NCBI GenBank assembly: GCA_031291475.1
Contig: JARLIY010000050.1
Coordinates: 16,587-80,586, forward strand
DNA from: Xanthobacteraceae bacterium
GTDB lineage: Bacteria; Pseudomonadota; Alphaproteobacteria; Rhizobiales; Xanthobacteraceae
Direction: 5' to 3'
Length of the DNA: 64,000 nucleotides
In this document: one piece after another, positions 18,716 through 30,554 of the stretch
Layout: every line of letters starts with the position of its first letter
Numbering within the stretch: position 1 is the stretch's first letter
Translations under genes and position numbers: made by a program
The notes under the pieces: generated by a model
Told to the model about the DNA's origin: nothing
Database searches by the model: none
The model's input: the letters and a program-made list of their open reading frames with translations, nothing else

Positions 18716-20005
18716 ATGGCGGTGAACTTGGTTCAAGCCTCGGCCTCGCTTGATTTTGCAACCCTGTTCGTTATCGCCGTCTGCGTCACCGCGCTGCTCG
18801 GTCTATTCCTGCTGTTCGCCTGGATGCAGGAGCGCATTCGGGCGCTTGCCTGGTGGGGCGCGGCTTATCTGATCGGCGCCGCTTCCGGCGCCCTGTGGCG
18901 GTTCGGCGATCAGATCGGGCCGGCACTACCATCAAACCTTTCCACCATTCTGCTGTTTGTCGCCGTCGGATTGATTTGGAGCGCCGCGCGGTTGTTCCAT
19001 GGCCGCCCGGTCCGCTGGATCGCCGCCTTGTTCGGCGCCGCCTTTTGGTTGCCGGCGTGTTTTGTTCCCGCGTTTGCCTCATCGGCGGCTTCGCGCATCG
19101 TCGTAAGCTCGCTCATCGTCGCCGGCTACACGTTCTTGACGGCCGCGGAGCTGTGGCGCGAGCGGCGAAAATCGCTGATCCGGCGCTGGCCCGCCGCGTT
19201 CGTGCCGATGCTGCACGGCGCAATCTTTCTCTTTCCGGTGGCGCTGGCAGCGCTGGCGCAGGACAACAACGTCAGCCGCGACCTTGCGCGCGGCTGGCTC
19301 GCGCTGTTTGCGATCGAGATTCTGCTTTATGCCGTCGGCACCGCTTTTATCGTGCTGATCCTGGCGAAGGACCGCACCATGCGCGCCTACAAGATGGCGG
19401 CGACGACCGATCCGCTGACCGGTCTGCTCAACCGCCGGGGATTTTTTGAGGCTGCGGGCAGCGTCATGCGACGCCATTGCGGCAAGGCGGCGCCGATCAG
19501 CGTGCTGGTCTTCGACCTCGATCATTTCAAATCGATCAACGACCGCTGCGGACACAGCGTCGGCGACGCCGTTTTGCAGCTGTTTGCCGCCGTCGTCCGA
19601 CAAACGATGCGCTCGACCGACGTTATCGGCCGGCTCGGCGGCGAGGAATTTGTCACGCTTCTGCCGGGCTCACAGGCCGATGCTGCCGTTGCCGCCGAAC
19701 GCGTGCGCCAGGCGTTTGCCGCGGCGGGCATTCTCCGCAATGGCCAGCACATCGCAGCGACGGTCAGTATCGGGATCGCCTGCGGTTCGCCCTCAAGCGC
19801 CATCGATTTGCTTATCGCCCGCGCCGACACGGCGCTTTATCGCGCCAAGACGAATGGACGCGACCGCGTCGAGACGGCCGCGGAAACGGCGGACAGCGTA
19901 ACCGAGCAGCATTATGGTGAACACGGCGACGCAATCGCCCACCGAAAGAAAGAAAAAGAAGAGAGCGCCGCAAACAACGGCGCTCTAGAAAGTTGCATCG
20001 CCTAG
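18716..20005 (+). CDS. membrane-bound diguanylate cyclase (GGDEF)
   Basis: The 429-residue protein has six to seven predicted membrane helices in the first 220 residues, with no recognisable sensory domain. A GGDEF domain follows, starting near AATTDPLTGLLNRRGFFEA. The active-site motif is GGEEF (RLGGEEFV, about residues 305-312), and an intact inhibitory I-site RSTD lies five residues before it, so c-di-GMP synthesis with product inhibition is expected. DLDHFKSINDRCGH is also present. ATG 18716 is used. The last 20 residues are charged and low-complexity, and they coincide with the glnA terminator on the other strand. Confidence 0.88.
   Translation: MAVNLVQASASLDFATLFVIAVCVTALLGLFLLFAWMQERIRALAWWGAAYLIGAASGALWRFGDQIGPALPSNLSTILLFVAVGLIWSAARLFHGRPVRWIAALFGAAFWLPACFVPAFASSAASRIVVSSLIVAGYTFLTAAELWRERRKSLIRRWPAAFVPMLHGAIFLFPVALAALAQDNNVSRDLARGWLALFAIEILLYAVGTAFIVLILAKDRTMRAYKMAATTDPLTGLLNRRGFFEAAGSVMRRHCGKAAPISVLVFDLDHFKSINDRCGHSVGDAVLQLFAAVVRQTMRSTDVIGRLGGEEFVTLLPGSQADAAVAAERVRQAFAAAGILRNGQHIAATVSIGIACGSPSSAIDLLIARADTALYRAKTNGRDRVETAAETADSVTEQHYGEHGDAIAHRKKEKEESAANNGALESCIA
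19945..19986 (-). terminator. rho-independent terminator of glnA
   Basis: On the minus strand, an AGAGCGCCG/CGGCGCTCT stem (19962-19986) with a 7-base loop is followed by TCTTCTTTTTCTTTCTTT. It lies 48 bases past the glnA stop and inside the 3' end of the diguanylate cyclase coding region on the other strand. Confidence 0.8.
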
Positions 20006-20033
20006 GAAATGCCGAGAATAATGACGCGGACGC

Positions 20034-21443
20034 CTACGCGGAATAGTACATTTCGAACTCCACCGGATGCGGCGTGTGCTCGAAGCGGATGACCTCGCTC
20101 ATTTTTAGGTCGACGTAGGCGTCGATGAAGTCGTCGTCGAACACCCCGCCGGCCTTAAGGAAGCCGCGGTCCTTGTTGAGCTCATCAAGCGCCTGCCGCA
20201 GCGAGCCACACACGGTCGGAATTTTCTTCAATTCCTTCGGCGGCAGATCATAGAGATCCTTGTCGATGGCTTCGCCCGGATCGAGCTTGTTCTTGATGCC
20301 GTCGAGGCCGGCCATCAGCATCGCCGCGAAGCCCAAATAGGGATTGGCTAGCGGATCGGGGAAACGCACTTCGACACGCTTGGCCTTCGGGTTGGTCGTG
20401 TAGGGGATGCGGCACGAGGCCGAGCGGTTCCGTGCCGAATAGGCCAGCAGCACCGGCGCCTCGAAGCCCGGCACCAGCCGCTTGTAGGAGTTCGTCGTCG
20501 GATTGGTGAAGGCGTTGATCGCCTTGGCGTGCTTGATGATGCCGGCGATGTATTGCAGGCAGGTGTCCGACAGATCGGAATATTTGTTTCCGGCGAATAC
20601 CGGCTTGCCGCCCTTCCAGATCGACTGATGACAATGCATGCCCGAGCCGTTGTCGCCGTAGATCGGCTTCGGCATGAAGCATGCGGTCTTGCCGTAAACC
20701 TGCGCCACCTGCTGGATGCAGTATTTGTAGATTTGCAGGCCGTCGGCCATCACCGTCAGCGGCGAAAATTTCAGGCCCAGTTCGTGCTGGGCCGAGGCGA
20801 CTTCGTGGTGGTGCTTCTCCACCTTCACGCCCATGCGCGCCATGGCGGCGAGCATCTCCGAGCGCATGTCCTGCACCGAATCCTGTGGCGGCACCGGGAA
20901 GTAGCCCTTTTTGGTCCAGATCCGGTGGCCGAGATTGCCGCCTTCATAGGCGGTGTCGGAGTTCGAGGGGAATTCGATGGAGTCGAGCTTGAAGCCGGTA
21001 TTGTAGGGCTCGGCCTTGTATCTCACATCGTCGAACACGAAGAATTCCGCCTCGGGTCCGAAGAAGACCGTGTCGCCGACGCCCATGGATTTCACCATGC
21101 CCTCGGCCTTTTTGGCGATGCTGCGCGGATCGCGCGAGTAAGGTTCGCCGGTGGTCGGCTCGAGCACGTCGCACACCAGCACCATCGTCGTCTCGGCGAA
21201 GAACGGGTCGATGCAGGCAGACGCCGGATCCGGCATGAGGCACATGTCCGACTCGTGGATCGCCTTCCACCCGGCGATCGAGGAACCGTCGAACATCTGT
21301 CCTTCGGCAAACGTGTCTTCTTCGATCATGGAAACGTCGAAGGTGACGTGTTGCCATTTGCCACGCGGATCGGTGAAGCGGAAATCGACGTATTTCACGT
21401 CGCTGTCCTTGATCATTTTCATGACATTCTTCGGCGTCGTCAT
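20034..21443 (-). CDS. glnA: type I glutamine synthetase
   Basis: The 469-residue enzyme condenses ammonia and glutamate to glutamine as a cytosolic dodecamer. It has the beta-grasp N-terminus ([20 protein letters not shown]), [12 protein letters not shown], the ATP-binding [19 protein letters not shown] and the glutamate-loop region [10 protein letters not shown]. The adenylylation tyrosine is at about residue 398 in [13 protein letters not shown], so control by GlnE is expected. It follows glnB by 92 bases and is probably transcribed mainly from the sigma-54 promoter upstream of glnB. Confidence 0.97.
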   Translation of the reverse strand: MTTPKNVMKMIKDSDVKYVDFRFTDPRGKWQHVTFDVSMIEEDTFAEGQMFDGSSIAGWKAIHESDMCLMPDPASACIDPFFAETTMVLVCDVLEPTTGEPYSRDPRSIAKKAEGMVKSMGVGDTVFFGPEAEFFVFDDVRYKAEPYNTGFKLDSIEFPSNSDTAYEGGNLGHRIWTKKGYFPVPPQDSVQDMRSEMLAAMARMGVKVEKHHHEVASAQHELGLKFSPLTVMADGLQIYKYCIQQVAQVYGKTACFMPKPIYGDNGSGMHCHQSIWKGGKPVFAGNKYSDLSDTCLQYIAGIIKHAKAINAFTNPTTNSYKRLVPGFEAPVLLAYSARNRSASCRIPYTTNPKAKRVEVRFPDPLANPYLGFAAMLMAGLDGIKNKLDPGEAIDKDLYDLPPKELKKIPTVCGSLRQALDELNKDRGFLKAGGVFDDDFIDAYVDLKMSEVIRFEHTPHPVEFEMYYSA

Positions 21444-21535
21444 GACATGCGTACCCTTTCGTTGTGCTGGTGGTGCGTGAGCGCGCCGATCGAGTCCGCT
21501 CCCGGGGCGAAAGCGCGAGCAGTCAGACCGTCGCC

Positions 21536-21928
<393 letters not shown>

Positions 21929-21930
21929 TT

Positions 21931-21946
21931 AGCAGGTCCCGTGCCA
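21931..21946 (-). promoter_or_regulatory. sigma-54 (RpoN) promoter of glnBA
   Basis: The minus strand reads TGGCACGGGACCTGCT. This fits the -24/-12 consensus TGGCACG-N4-TTGCW with one mismatch, and the GG and GC are 10 bases apart. It ends 57 bases before the glnB ATG, which predicts NtrC-dependent induction under nitrogen limitation. I could not identify a convincing NtrC site. Confidence 0.8.
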
Positions 21947-22133
21947 AAGGCTCGCCAGGCATGAAAAACACAACCGGATCAGATCGCTACCATGCAATCA
22001 CGATCCCTGCGCGAAGACGTGGCAAACACCCCCGCTGCCAAACTGGGCATATTGCCTATTATCACGTCAATGGCTTGGGACGACAAGGCGGCGATGTCCC
22101 AACGGTGCATCAATCGGTATCCTTCGACGCATC

Positions 22134-23621
22134 ATGATTGAGCTTTTGAGCAACGCCGAAATGGCACAAGCCGACCGGGACACGATCGCCGGCGGAGTGT
22201 CCGGCATCGATCTGATGGAGCGGGCGGGCAGGGCGGTGGCCGACGCAGTCCTCGCGCGGCACCCCGCCGGGAGCCGGGTCATCGTCGTCGCGGGACCAGG
22301 CAACAATGGCGGCGACGGCTTTGTGGCGGCAAGGTTGCTCGCCGAGCGCGGCTATTCTGTAGAGGTTTTGCTGGCAGGCGAGATGGCCGGGCTCAAAGGG
22401 GACGCGGCCCGCGCGGCGAAGCAATGGACCGGGTCTATGGCGCCGGCGAATCCTGCCGGACTCAACGGCGCGCAGGTCATTGTCGACGCCTTGTTCGGCG
22501 CTGGACTTGACCGGCCGGTCGAAGGTCTTCCGCGCGCCCTGATCGAGCGCATCAACGCGCAATCCGCCCCAGTCGTTGCCGTTGACCTGCCGAGCGGGAT
22601 CAATGGGACCTCCGGGACGGTCATGGGCATTGCGGTAAAAGCCGCCCAGACCGTCACTTTCTTTCGCAAGAAGCCCGGCCACCTCCTGCTGCCGGGACGA
22701 CTGTATTGCGGACCAACGTCGATCGCCGACATCGGCATTGCGGATTCTGTGCTGGCGGAAATCTCTCCACAGACTTTCGAAAACGTTCCGGCGCTTTGGC
22801 AGGCGCAATTCCCGGTGCCGCGTGAGACCGGGCACAAATACGATCGGGGACACGCGGTCGTCGCTTCGGGCTCATCCTGGTCGACCGGGGCGGCGCGGCT
22901 TGCAGCCCGCGGTGCGTTGCGCGCCGGCGCAGGCCTCGTCACCATCGCGAGCCCTCGTGAGGCGCTGCAGGTCAATGCGGCGGCCAGTCTTGCCGTGATG
23001 GTGCGGCCGGTCGACGGTCCGACCGAACTTGCGGCGTTTCTCGGCGATCGTCGGTTGAATGCGTTCGCTATCGGTCCCGGCATTGGCGTGAATGAGACGA
23101 CCTGCGATCTCGTTCTGACGGCGCTTGCGGGCGACCGCGCCGTGGTTCTCGACGCCGATGCCATGACAAGCTTTGCCGACGACTCGTCACGGCTGGCGCA
23201 AACACTGCGGCAACGGCAAGGCCAAAGCACGGTCCTGACCCCACACGAGGGTGAATTCGCTCGCTTTTTCGGTGGTTTGGACAAGGAAACTAAAGTAGGA
23301 TCGAAACTTGAAAGAGCGCGCCGTGCAGCCCGAATTGTCGGTGCCACGATCTTGCTCAAGGGCGCCGACACCGTTGTCGCCGCGCCGGACGGCCGGGCAG
23401 CAATCGCCGCCAATGCGCCGGTCTACCTTGCGACCGCCGGCGCAGGCGACGTGCTGACCGGGATCGCCGCGGGACTTCTGGCGCAAGGAATGCCCGCCTA
23501 TGAAGCCGCCGCCGCTGCGGTCTGGCTGCATGGCGAGGCCGCGGTCGCGGCGGGTCCCGGACTGATCTCGGAGGATCTGCCGGACGCGCTACCGGTCGTC
23601 TATCGCGCATTGCTGGCGTGA
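22134..23621 (+). CDS. nnr: bifunctional NAD(P)H-hydrate epimerase / ADP-dependent NAD(P)H-hydrate dehydratase
   Basis: This repair enzyme converts damaged NAD(P)HX back to NAD(P)H. The N-terminal YjeF epimerase domain (residues 1 to about 210) shows MERAGRAVADAVL, VIVVAGPGNNGGDGFVAARL and VDLPSGINGTSG. The C-terminal ribokinase-like dehydratase domain has GHAVVASGSSWSTGAARLAA, AIGPGIGVNETT, LTPHEGEFARFFG and LATAGAGDVLTGIAAGL. The 495-residue length is right for the fused form. It is divergent from glnB; the 259-base gap holds the glnB promoter. Confidence 0.95.
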   Translation: MIELLSNAEMAQADRDTIAGGVSGIDLMERAGRAVADAVLARHPAGSRVIVVAGPGNNGGDGFVAARLLAERGYSVEVLLAGEMAGLKGDAARAAKQWTGSMAPANPAGLNGAQVIVDALFGAGLDRPVEGLPRALIERINAQSAPVVAVDLPSGINGTSGTVMGIAVKAAQTVTFFRKKPGHLLLPGRLYCGPTSIADIGIADSVLAEISPQTFENVPALWQAQFPVPRETGHKYDRGHAVVASGSSWSTGAARLAARGALRAGAGLVTIASPREALQVNAAASLAVMVRPVDGPTELAAFLGDRRLNAFAIGPGIGVNETTCDLVLTALAGDRAVVLDADAMTSFADDSSRLAQTLRQRQGQSTVLTPHEGEFARFFGGLDKETKVGSKLERARRAARIVGATILLKGADTVVAAPDGRAAIAANAPVYLATAGAGDVLTGIAAGLLAQGMPAYEAAAAAVWLHGEAAVAAGPGLISEDLPDALPVVYRALLA

Positions 23622-23716
23622 GGCGCAATACGTTGCAAACGGCCCTTGCGGGGCTATTTTCCTAGTGTCCGGCGGATCACGCATGATATACGGCACCGCC
23701 GGGCCGCCCTCCTGTC

Positions 23717-23801
23717 GCGGGCGTGGCGGAATTGGTAGACGCGCGGGATTTAGGTTCCCGTGACGAAAGTCGTGGGGGTTCGAGCCCCTCCGCCCGCACC
23801 A
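23717..23801 (+). tRNA. tRNA-Leu (TAG anticodon)
   Basis: The acceptor stem is GCGGGCG/CGCCCGC. The anticodon stem CGGGA/TCCCG encloses loop TTTAGGT with anticodon TAG. A long variable arm (TGACGAAAGTCGTG) fits a class II tRNA, followed by GGGGTTCGAGCCCC and an encoded CCA. Length is 85 nt. Confidence 0.95.
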
Positions 23802-23866
23802 AGAGGGCGGATATTCTCCCAGCGGGCCGGGATGCGCGCGAGCTCCGGCCATCAAGAGCAAGGTCA

Positions 23867-25207
23867 ATGCAAGTAACCGAAACTGCCGCCGCGGGCCTCA
23901 AGCGCGAATATCGTGTCGTCGTGCCCGCGACGGATCTCGAGGCGCGCGTCAACGAGCGCCTCGACGACCTCAAGGGCCGCGTGCAACTGCGCGGCTTCCG
24001 GCCAGGCAAGGTACCCGTCGAGCATCTCAAGCGTCTCTACGGCAAGTCCGCCATGGCCGAGGCGATCGAGGAGATGGTGCGAGAAGCCAACAGCAAGATC
24101 GTCACCGATCACGGCTTCAAGCTCGCTACCCAGCCCAAGGTGGTGCTGCCGTCGGAGGAGGGCGCCGTAGCGGGCGTCATCGAAGGCAAGTCCGACCTCG
24201 CTTACACGGTCGAACTCGAGATCATGCCGCCGATCACGCTCACCGATTTCAAGACCATCAAGCTCACCCGGCTCACCGCCGAAGTGAGCGACGCCGAGAT
24301 CGATCAGGCCCTGCAGACCGTCGCCGAGCAGAACAAGCCGTTCGTCGCCAAGGCCGAAGCGGGGGAAAAGGGCGATCGGGTCACGATCTCGTTCCAGGGG
24401 ACCATCGACGGCGCGCCGTTTGAGGGCGGCACCGGCGAGGATGTGCCGCTGCTGCTCGGCTCGGGCCAATTTATCCCCGGATTCGAGGATCATGTGGCGG
24501 GACTCAGGGCCGGCGAAAGCGCGACCTTCAATGTGAAATTCCCCGAGGACTACCGCGCGGCTGCGGTGGCCGGCAAAGAAGCGACCTTCGCGGTCACCGT
24601 CAAAGCGGTGGAGGCGCCGGGCTCGGTCACCATCGATGACGCCTTCGCCAAGACCCTTGGATTGGAATCGCTCGCCAAGCTTCGGGACGCAATCAAGGAC
24701 AGCATCACCCGCGAGCATGCCGGAAGGTCGCGCCTGAAGCTCAAGCGGCAACTGTTCGATCAACTCGATGAACGTCACAAATTCGAGCCGCCGCCGAGCA
24801 TGGTAGAGCAGGAGTTCAACAATGTCTGGGCTCAGACCGAGCAGGAGCTCAAGCAGCAGGGCCGCACCTTTGCCGACGAAGGCACCACCGAGGAAAAGGC
24901 GCGAGCCGAATATCGCGGCATCGCCGAACGGCGGGTGCGGCTCGGCCTGGTCATTGCCGAGATCGGCGAGCGAAATAACATCAAGGTCTCCGAGGAGCAG
25001 CTGAAGGCCGCCTTGATGCAGCAAGTGCGGCAGTTTCCCGGCCAGGAGCGGCAGATTTGGGAATACTACCAAAAGAACCCGGACGCGCTCGCCGCCTTAC
25101 GCGCGCCGATCTTCGAGGACAAGGTCGTCGACTTCCTGGTCGAGCTTGCCGGGGTCGAGGAGAAGCAGGTTTCTCGAGACGAGCTGTACAAGGACGACGA
25201 AGACTAG
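23867..25207 (+). CDS. tig: trigger factor
   Basis: This ribosome-bound chaperone has peptidyl-prolyl isomerase activity. The N-terminal ribosome-binding domain contains the signature GFRPGKVPVEHLKRLYG (about residues 43-59). The FKBP-like domain lies at about 160-245 (GDRVTISFQGTIDGAPFEGG), and a long helical C-terminal domain forms the cradle. The 446-residue length is typical. ATG 23867 matches the conserved MQVTETAA opening; the longer open frame runs back through tRNA-Leu and cannot be coding. It heads the tig-clpP-clpX-lon series. Confidence 0.96.
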   Translation: MQVTETAAAGLKREYRVVVPATDLEARVNERLDDLKGRVQLRGFRPGKVPVEHLKRLYGKSAMAEAIEEMVREANSKIVTDHGFKLATQPKVVLPSEEGAVAGVIEGKSDLAYTVELEIMPPITLTDFKTIKLTRLTAEVSDAEIDQALQTVAEQNKPFVAKAEAGEKGDRVTISFQGTIDGAPFEGGTGEDVPLLLGSGQFIPGFEDHVAGLRAGESATFNVKFPEDYRAAAVAGKEATFAVTVKAVEAPGSVTIDDAFAKTLGLESLAKLRDAIKDSITREHAGRSRLKLKRQLFDQLDERHKFEPPPSMVEQEFNNVWAQTEQELKQQGRTFADEGTTEEKARAEYRGIAERRVRLGLVIAEIGERNNIKVSEEQLKAALMQQVRQFPGQERQIWEYYQKNPDALAALRAPIFEDKVVDFLVELAGVEEKQVSRDELYKDDED

Positions 25208-25377
25208 GATGCGGCGTGGCGAGTGATCCCTGACGCGTCTTGTCGCGGGAACTTCCGCACATATCTGCCACACTTGCGTAGTCGATTTCGTGGCCATGCC
25301 CCGGCGGCTTCGACAAGCCGTACCGACTCAAGCCACATTATGCGATGACGTTGAGCCTAAGCTCGGACAGGTGACCC

Positions 25378-26034
25378 ATGCGCGACCCGAAGGACACTTA
25401 CCTGCAGTATCTCGTGCCCATGGTGGTCGAGCAGACCAACCGCGGCGAGCGGGCCTACGACATTTACTCGCGGCTACTGAAGGAACGGATCATCTTCATC
25501 ACCGGGCCGATCGAGGATGGCATGGCTTCGCTGGTCGTCGCCCAGCTCCTGTTCCTCGAGGCCGACAACCCGAAAAAAGAAGTCTCGATGTACATCAATT
25601 CGCCGGGCGGCGTCGTCACCTCGGGCCTGGCGATCTATGACTCCATGCAATTCATCCGTCCGGCGGTCTCCACCCTGTGCATCGGGCAGGCGGCGTCCAT
25701 GGCCTCGCTGCTGCTGGCCGCCGGCGCCAAGGATCTGCGCTTTGCACTCCCCAACGCCCGCATCATGGTGCATCAGCCCTCCGGCGGGTTCCAGGGCCAA
25801 GCCACCGACATCATGCTGCACGCCCAGGAAATCCTGAATCTCAAGCGCCGCTTGAACGAGATTTACGTCAAGCACACCGGCCAGCCGCTCAAGAAGATCG
25901 AGGATGCGCTCGAGCGCGACATGTTCCTGACCTCGGAAATGGCCAAGGATTTCGGCATCATCGACAAAGTGATCGAGAAGCGGCCCGAGGAACCCGGGCT
26001 CAAGACCGAGCAGCCGGTGCTGAGCAAGGTGTGA
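25378..26034 (+). CDS. clpP: ATP-dependent Clp protease proteolytic subunit
   Basis: This 218-residue serine peptidase forms the double heptamer barrel used by ClpX and ClpA. The nucleophile is Ser107 in [11 protein letters not shown], the histidine is His132 in [12 protein letters not shown], and the aspartate lies in the usual [16 protein letters not shown] region. The short N-terminus shows little pro-sequence. A 170-base gap separates it from tig. A hairpin follows its stop codon directly. Confidence 0.97.
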   Translation: MRDPKDTYLQYLVPMVVEQTNRGERAYDIYSRLLKERIIFITGPIEDGMASLVVAQLLFLEADNPKKEVSMYINSPGGVVTSGLAIYDSMQFIRPAVSTLCIGQAASMASLLLAAGAKDLRFALPNARIMVHQPSGGFQGQATDIMLHAQEILNLKRRLNEIYVKHTGQPLKKIEDALERDMFLTSEMAKDFGIIDKVIEKRPEEPGLKTEQPVLSKV

Positions 26035-26059
26035 GCCGCCGATGGGCCGAATCGGCGGC
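26035..26059 (+). other. stem-loop directly after the clpP stop codon
   Basis: GCCGCCGAT and ATCGGCGGC form a perfect 9-bp stem with a 7-base loop starting at the base after the TGA. No T-run follows, so it is more likely a 3'-end stabiliser or processing hairpin than an intrinsic terminator. The rest of the 282-base gap before clpX shows no gene. Confidence 0.5.
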
Positions 26060-26316
26060 CGGATGGGGTATTCCCATCCGCGTCAAGCGCATTATGGCCG
26101 GTGTGTTGCGGAAAGCACACAGGTCAAAGTCGCGTTATCGTTAATGGATTCTTGATTGGCACGCCATTAGCATGCACGCTTGTACTCAGTGGCCGTGTGT
26201 TGTCACTGTGACGATGGTTCGGCGCAGAACGCGGAAGGTGCTACGGTTTTTTAGCCCGGCAGTTAGTAAGGTAGCGAAGGAGCAAACGTTCCCTCGCGGC
26301 GAGAACGGAGACGGGA

Positions 26317-27597
<1,281 letters not shown>

Positions 27598-27686
27598 GTG
27601 GTGCCGGGTTCCGGCATCCCCGATTCGGCGCACGGCGCGCTACGGCGGCTTCGCAATACCGCCTTTACCTCGAAAAACCGGGCTTT

Positions 27687-27720
27687 CTTGACACGCCCGT
27701 ATGGCGACGCCACCTATAAC
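27687..27720 (+). promoter_or_regulatory. candidate lon promoter, possibly heat-shock type
   Basis: The 304-base gap between clpX and lon has no gene but contains CTTGACA (27687-27693) and CCTATAAC (27713-27720). The elements resemble alphaproteobacterial sigma-32 sites (CTTG...CYTAT), but the spacing is a few bases too long for either sigma-32 or sigma-70, so this is tentative. Confidence 0.3.
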
Positions 27721-27901
27721 GAGCGGCCCAATCATCGTTTCGACGGTCGCGAACAACTCCAGGCAGGGGTTTGCCGCCCGCTTCTCAGGTTCGGACCGGC
27801 CAACGTCCGAAACCTCTACCCGGACACACGGCAGTCCGCTGCGACAGCGCAATCCTGCAGGTCGCGGCAGAGATGTGCACAACAATAAGGAAGTGGGGCC
27901 A

Positions 27902-30337
27902 ATGACAAGTGCCACCAAGCCAAAGCCAACGCTGACGGCCGGCGAAAACCGCGCCTATCCGGTATTGCCCCTGCGGGACATAGTTGTTTTCCCGCACATG
28001 ATTGTTCCTCTCTTCGTCGGGCGCGAGAAGTCGATCAAGGCGCTCGAGGAAGTGATGCGTTCTGACACATTCATTCTGCTGGCCACGCAGAAGAACGCTT
28101 CCGACGACGATCCGGCGACGGATGCCATCTTCAACATCGGCACGCTCGCTAGCGTGCTTCAGCTCCTCAAGCTGCCCGACGGCACCGTCAAGGTTCTGGT
28201 GGAAGGCGCCGCTCGCGCCCAGGTCAGGCAATACACCGATCGCGAGGACTATTACGAGGCCGACGCGGTCGTGCTCGCGGATTCCTCGGGCGATCAGGTC
28301 GAGGCCGAAGCCTTGGCCCGCTCGGTGATCAATGAATTCGAAGGCTACGTGAAGCTCAACAAGAAAGTATCGCCCGAGGTCGTCGGGGTCGTTCAGCAGA
28401 TCGACGACTACGCCAAGCTCGCCGACACGGTGGCGTCGCACCTCGCGGTCAAGATTCCCGACAAGCAATTGATTCTGGAGACGCCCAGCATCACCGAGCG
28501 CCTGGAGAAGGTGCTCGGACTGATGGAAAGCGAGATCTCGGTGCTGCAGGTCGAGAAGCGCATCCGCACGCGCGTCAAGCGCCAGATGGAGAAGACGCAG
28601 CGCGAATACTACCTCAACGAGCAGATGAAGGCGATCCAGAAGGAGCTCGGCGACGAAGACGGCAAGGACGAGCTCGCCGAGATCGAAGAGAAGATCAAGC
28701 GCACCAGACTCTCGAAAGAGGCGCGCGAGAAGGCGCAGCACGAGCTCAAGAAGCTCCGGCAGATGTCGCCGATGTCGGCGGAAGCTACCGTCGTGCGCAA
28801 CTATCTCGACTGGCTGCTGTCGATCCCGTGGAACAAGAAGTCCAAGATCAAGAAGGATTTGATACTCGCCGAGCAGATCCTCGACGCCGATCATTTCGGC
28901 CTGGAAAAGGTCAAAGAGCGGATCGTCGAGTACCTGGCGGTTCAGCAGCGCGCCAACAAGCTGACCGGGCCCATCCTCTGCCTGGTCGGGCCGCCCGGCG
29001 TCGGCAAGACCTCGCTCGGCAAATCGATCGCGCGTGCGACCGGACGCGAATTCGTGCGCGTGTCGCTCGGCGGCGTGCGTGACGAGGCGGAGATTCGCGG
29101 CCATCGGCGGACCTATATCGGCTCGATGCCGGGCAAGGTCATCCAGTCGATGCGCAAGGCGAAGACCTCGAATCCGCTGTTCCTGCTCGACGAAGTCGAC
29201 AAGATGGGCGCCGATTTCCGCGGCGACCCGTCGTCGGCGTTGCTCGAAGTGCTCGATCCCGAGCAGAATCACGCGTTCAACGACCACTATCTCGAGGTCG
29301 ACTACGATCTGTCCAACGTGATGTTCATCACCACGGCGAACACGCTCAACATTCCGCCGCCGCTGATGGACCGCATGGAGATCATCCGCATCGCCGGCTA
29401 CACCGAGGACGAGAAGGTTGAGATCGCGCGCAAGCATTTGATTCCGCATGCGACGGTCAAGCACGGCCTCGAGCCGAAGGAATGGTCGATCGACGACGAC
29501 GCGCTGCTCACCATCATTCGCCGCTATACCCGTGAAGCCGGTGTGCGCAATCTCGAGCGCGAGTTGTCGACGCTGATCCGCAAGGCGATCAAGGAACTCA
29601 CGATCTCGAAGAAGGAATCGGTGCAAGTCACCGAGCAGGTCCTCGCCGACTATCTCGGCGTGCCGAAATTCCGCTACGGCGAGGTCGAGGCGGAGGACCA
29701 GATCGGCGTCGTCACCGGGCTTGCCTGGACCGACGTCGGCGGCGAGTTGCTCACCATCGAGGCGGCCATGATGCCCGGCAAGGGCAAGATGACCGTCACC
29801 GGCAATCTGCGCGACGTGATGAAGGAATCGATCTCGGCGGCGGCTTCTTACGTGCGCATGCGCGCAGTCGCTTTCGGCATCGAACCGCCCGCATTCGACA
29901 AGCGTGACATCCACGTCCACGTGCCGGAAGGCGCTACGCCCAAGGACGGTCCGTCGGCCGGCGTCGCCATGGTCACCGCCATCGTCTCGGTAATGACGGG
30001 CATTCCCGTGCATCGCGACGTCGCCATGACCGGCGAGATCACCCTGCGTGGCCGCGTGCTGCCGATCGGCGGCCTCAAGGAAAAGCTGCTCGCCGCCCAT
30101 CGCGGCGGCATCAAGACCGTGCTGATTCCAGAAGAGAACGCCAAGGATCTGGTCGAGATCAACGACAGCATCAAGAGCGGCCTCGACATCATTCCGGTCT
30201 CGCGCATGGACGAGGTGCTGACCCGCGCTCTGGTGCGTATGCCCGAGCCGATCGTATGGGAGGAAGCGACCGCGAAACCGGTCGAGGTTCCCGAACCCAT
30301 CGTCGAGGAGGATTCGTCGGGCTTGACCGCGCACTAG
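27902..30337 (+). CDS. lon: ATP-dependent protease Lon (endopeptidase La)
   Basis: This 811-residue cytosolic AAA+ protease degrades misfolded and regulatory proteins. The N-terminal substrate domain starts [20 protein letters not shown]. The Walker A is [13 protein letters not shown], and Walker B lies in [12 protein letters not shown]. The catalytic dyad is a serine at about residue 683 ([12 protein letters not shown]) and a lysine at about 726 ([14 protein letters not shown]). ATG 27902 follows AAGGAAGTGGGG. An intrinsic terminator lies about 70 bases downstream. The HU gene that often follows lon in relatives is absent. Confidence 0.97.
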   Translation: MTSATKPKPTLTAGENRAYPVLPLRDIVVFPHMIVPLFVGREKSIKALEEVMRSDTFILLATQKNASDDDPATDAIFNIGTLASVLQLLKLPDGTVKVLVEGAARAQVRQYTDREDYYEADAVVLADSSGDQVEAEALARSVINEFEGYVKLNKKVSPEVVGVVQQIDDYAKLADTVASHLAVKIPDKQLILETPSITERLEKVLGLMESEISVLQVEKRIRTRVKRQMEKTQREYYLNEQMKAIQKELGDEDGKDELAEIEEKIKRTRLSKEAREKAQHELKKLRQMSPMSAEATVVRNYLDWLLSIPWNKKSKIKKDLILAEQILDADHFGLEKVKERIVEYLAVQQRANKLTGPILCLVGPPGVGKTSLGKSIARATGREFVRVSLGGVRDEAEIRGHRRTYIGSMPGKVIQSMRKAKTSNPLFLLDEVDKMGADFRGDPSSALLEVLDPEQNHAFNDHYLEVDYDLSNVMFITTANTLNIPPPLMDRMEIIRIAGYTEDEKVEIARKHLIPHATVKHGLEPKEWSIDDDALLTIIRRYTREAGVRNLERELSTLIRKAIKELTISKKESVQVTEQVLADYLGVPKFRYGEVEAEDQIGVVTGLAWTDVGGELLTIEAAMMPGKGKMTVTGNLRDVMKESISAAASYVRMRAVAFGIEPPAFDKRDIHVHVPEGATPKDGPSAGVAMVTAIVSVMTGIPVHRDVAMTGEITLRGRVLPIGGLKEKLLAAHRGGIKTVLIPEENAKDLVEINDSIKSGLDIIPVSRMDEVLTRALVRMPEPIVWEEATAKPVEVPEPIVEEDSSGLTAH

Positions 30338-30405
30338 GCTATGACCCGCGTTGCCATAATCATAATTGTGGAAAATGCGAAGTTCCAAGATGTTGCAAGA
30401 CGACG

Positions 30406-30431
30406 GCGCCCCTGCGGGCGCTGTCTTTTTT
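30406..30431 (+). terminator. rho-independent terminator of lon
   Basis: GCGCCC and GGGCGC pair across a CTGC loop and are followed by TGTCTTTTTT. It lies 69 bases past the lon stop codon. Confidence 0.8.
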
Positions 30432-30554
30432 CGTGAAAGCCGGCGCGTGTTCGCCGGGACACAGCACGGCAAAATTCGGCGCCGCCAATTGGCTCGCCGG
30501 CGGACATTGGCTAAAATTCAAATAAGGCAGAAGCTGCCAATGAGTCGGTGATCC

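Noticed and set aside
22094..22108. Possible NtrC site TGTCCCAACGGTGCA upstream of glnB
   Set aside because: Only half of the dyad matches and the centre spacing is wrong, so it was not annotated.
27785..30472. A very long open frame on the minus strand opposite lon
   Set aside because: It is a shadow of the GC-rich lon gene; its translation is histidine/arginine/aspartate-rich with no domain, and lon is certain.
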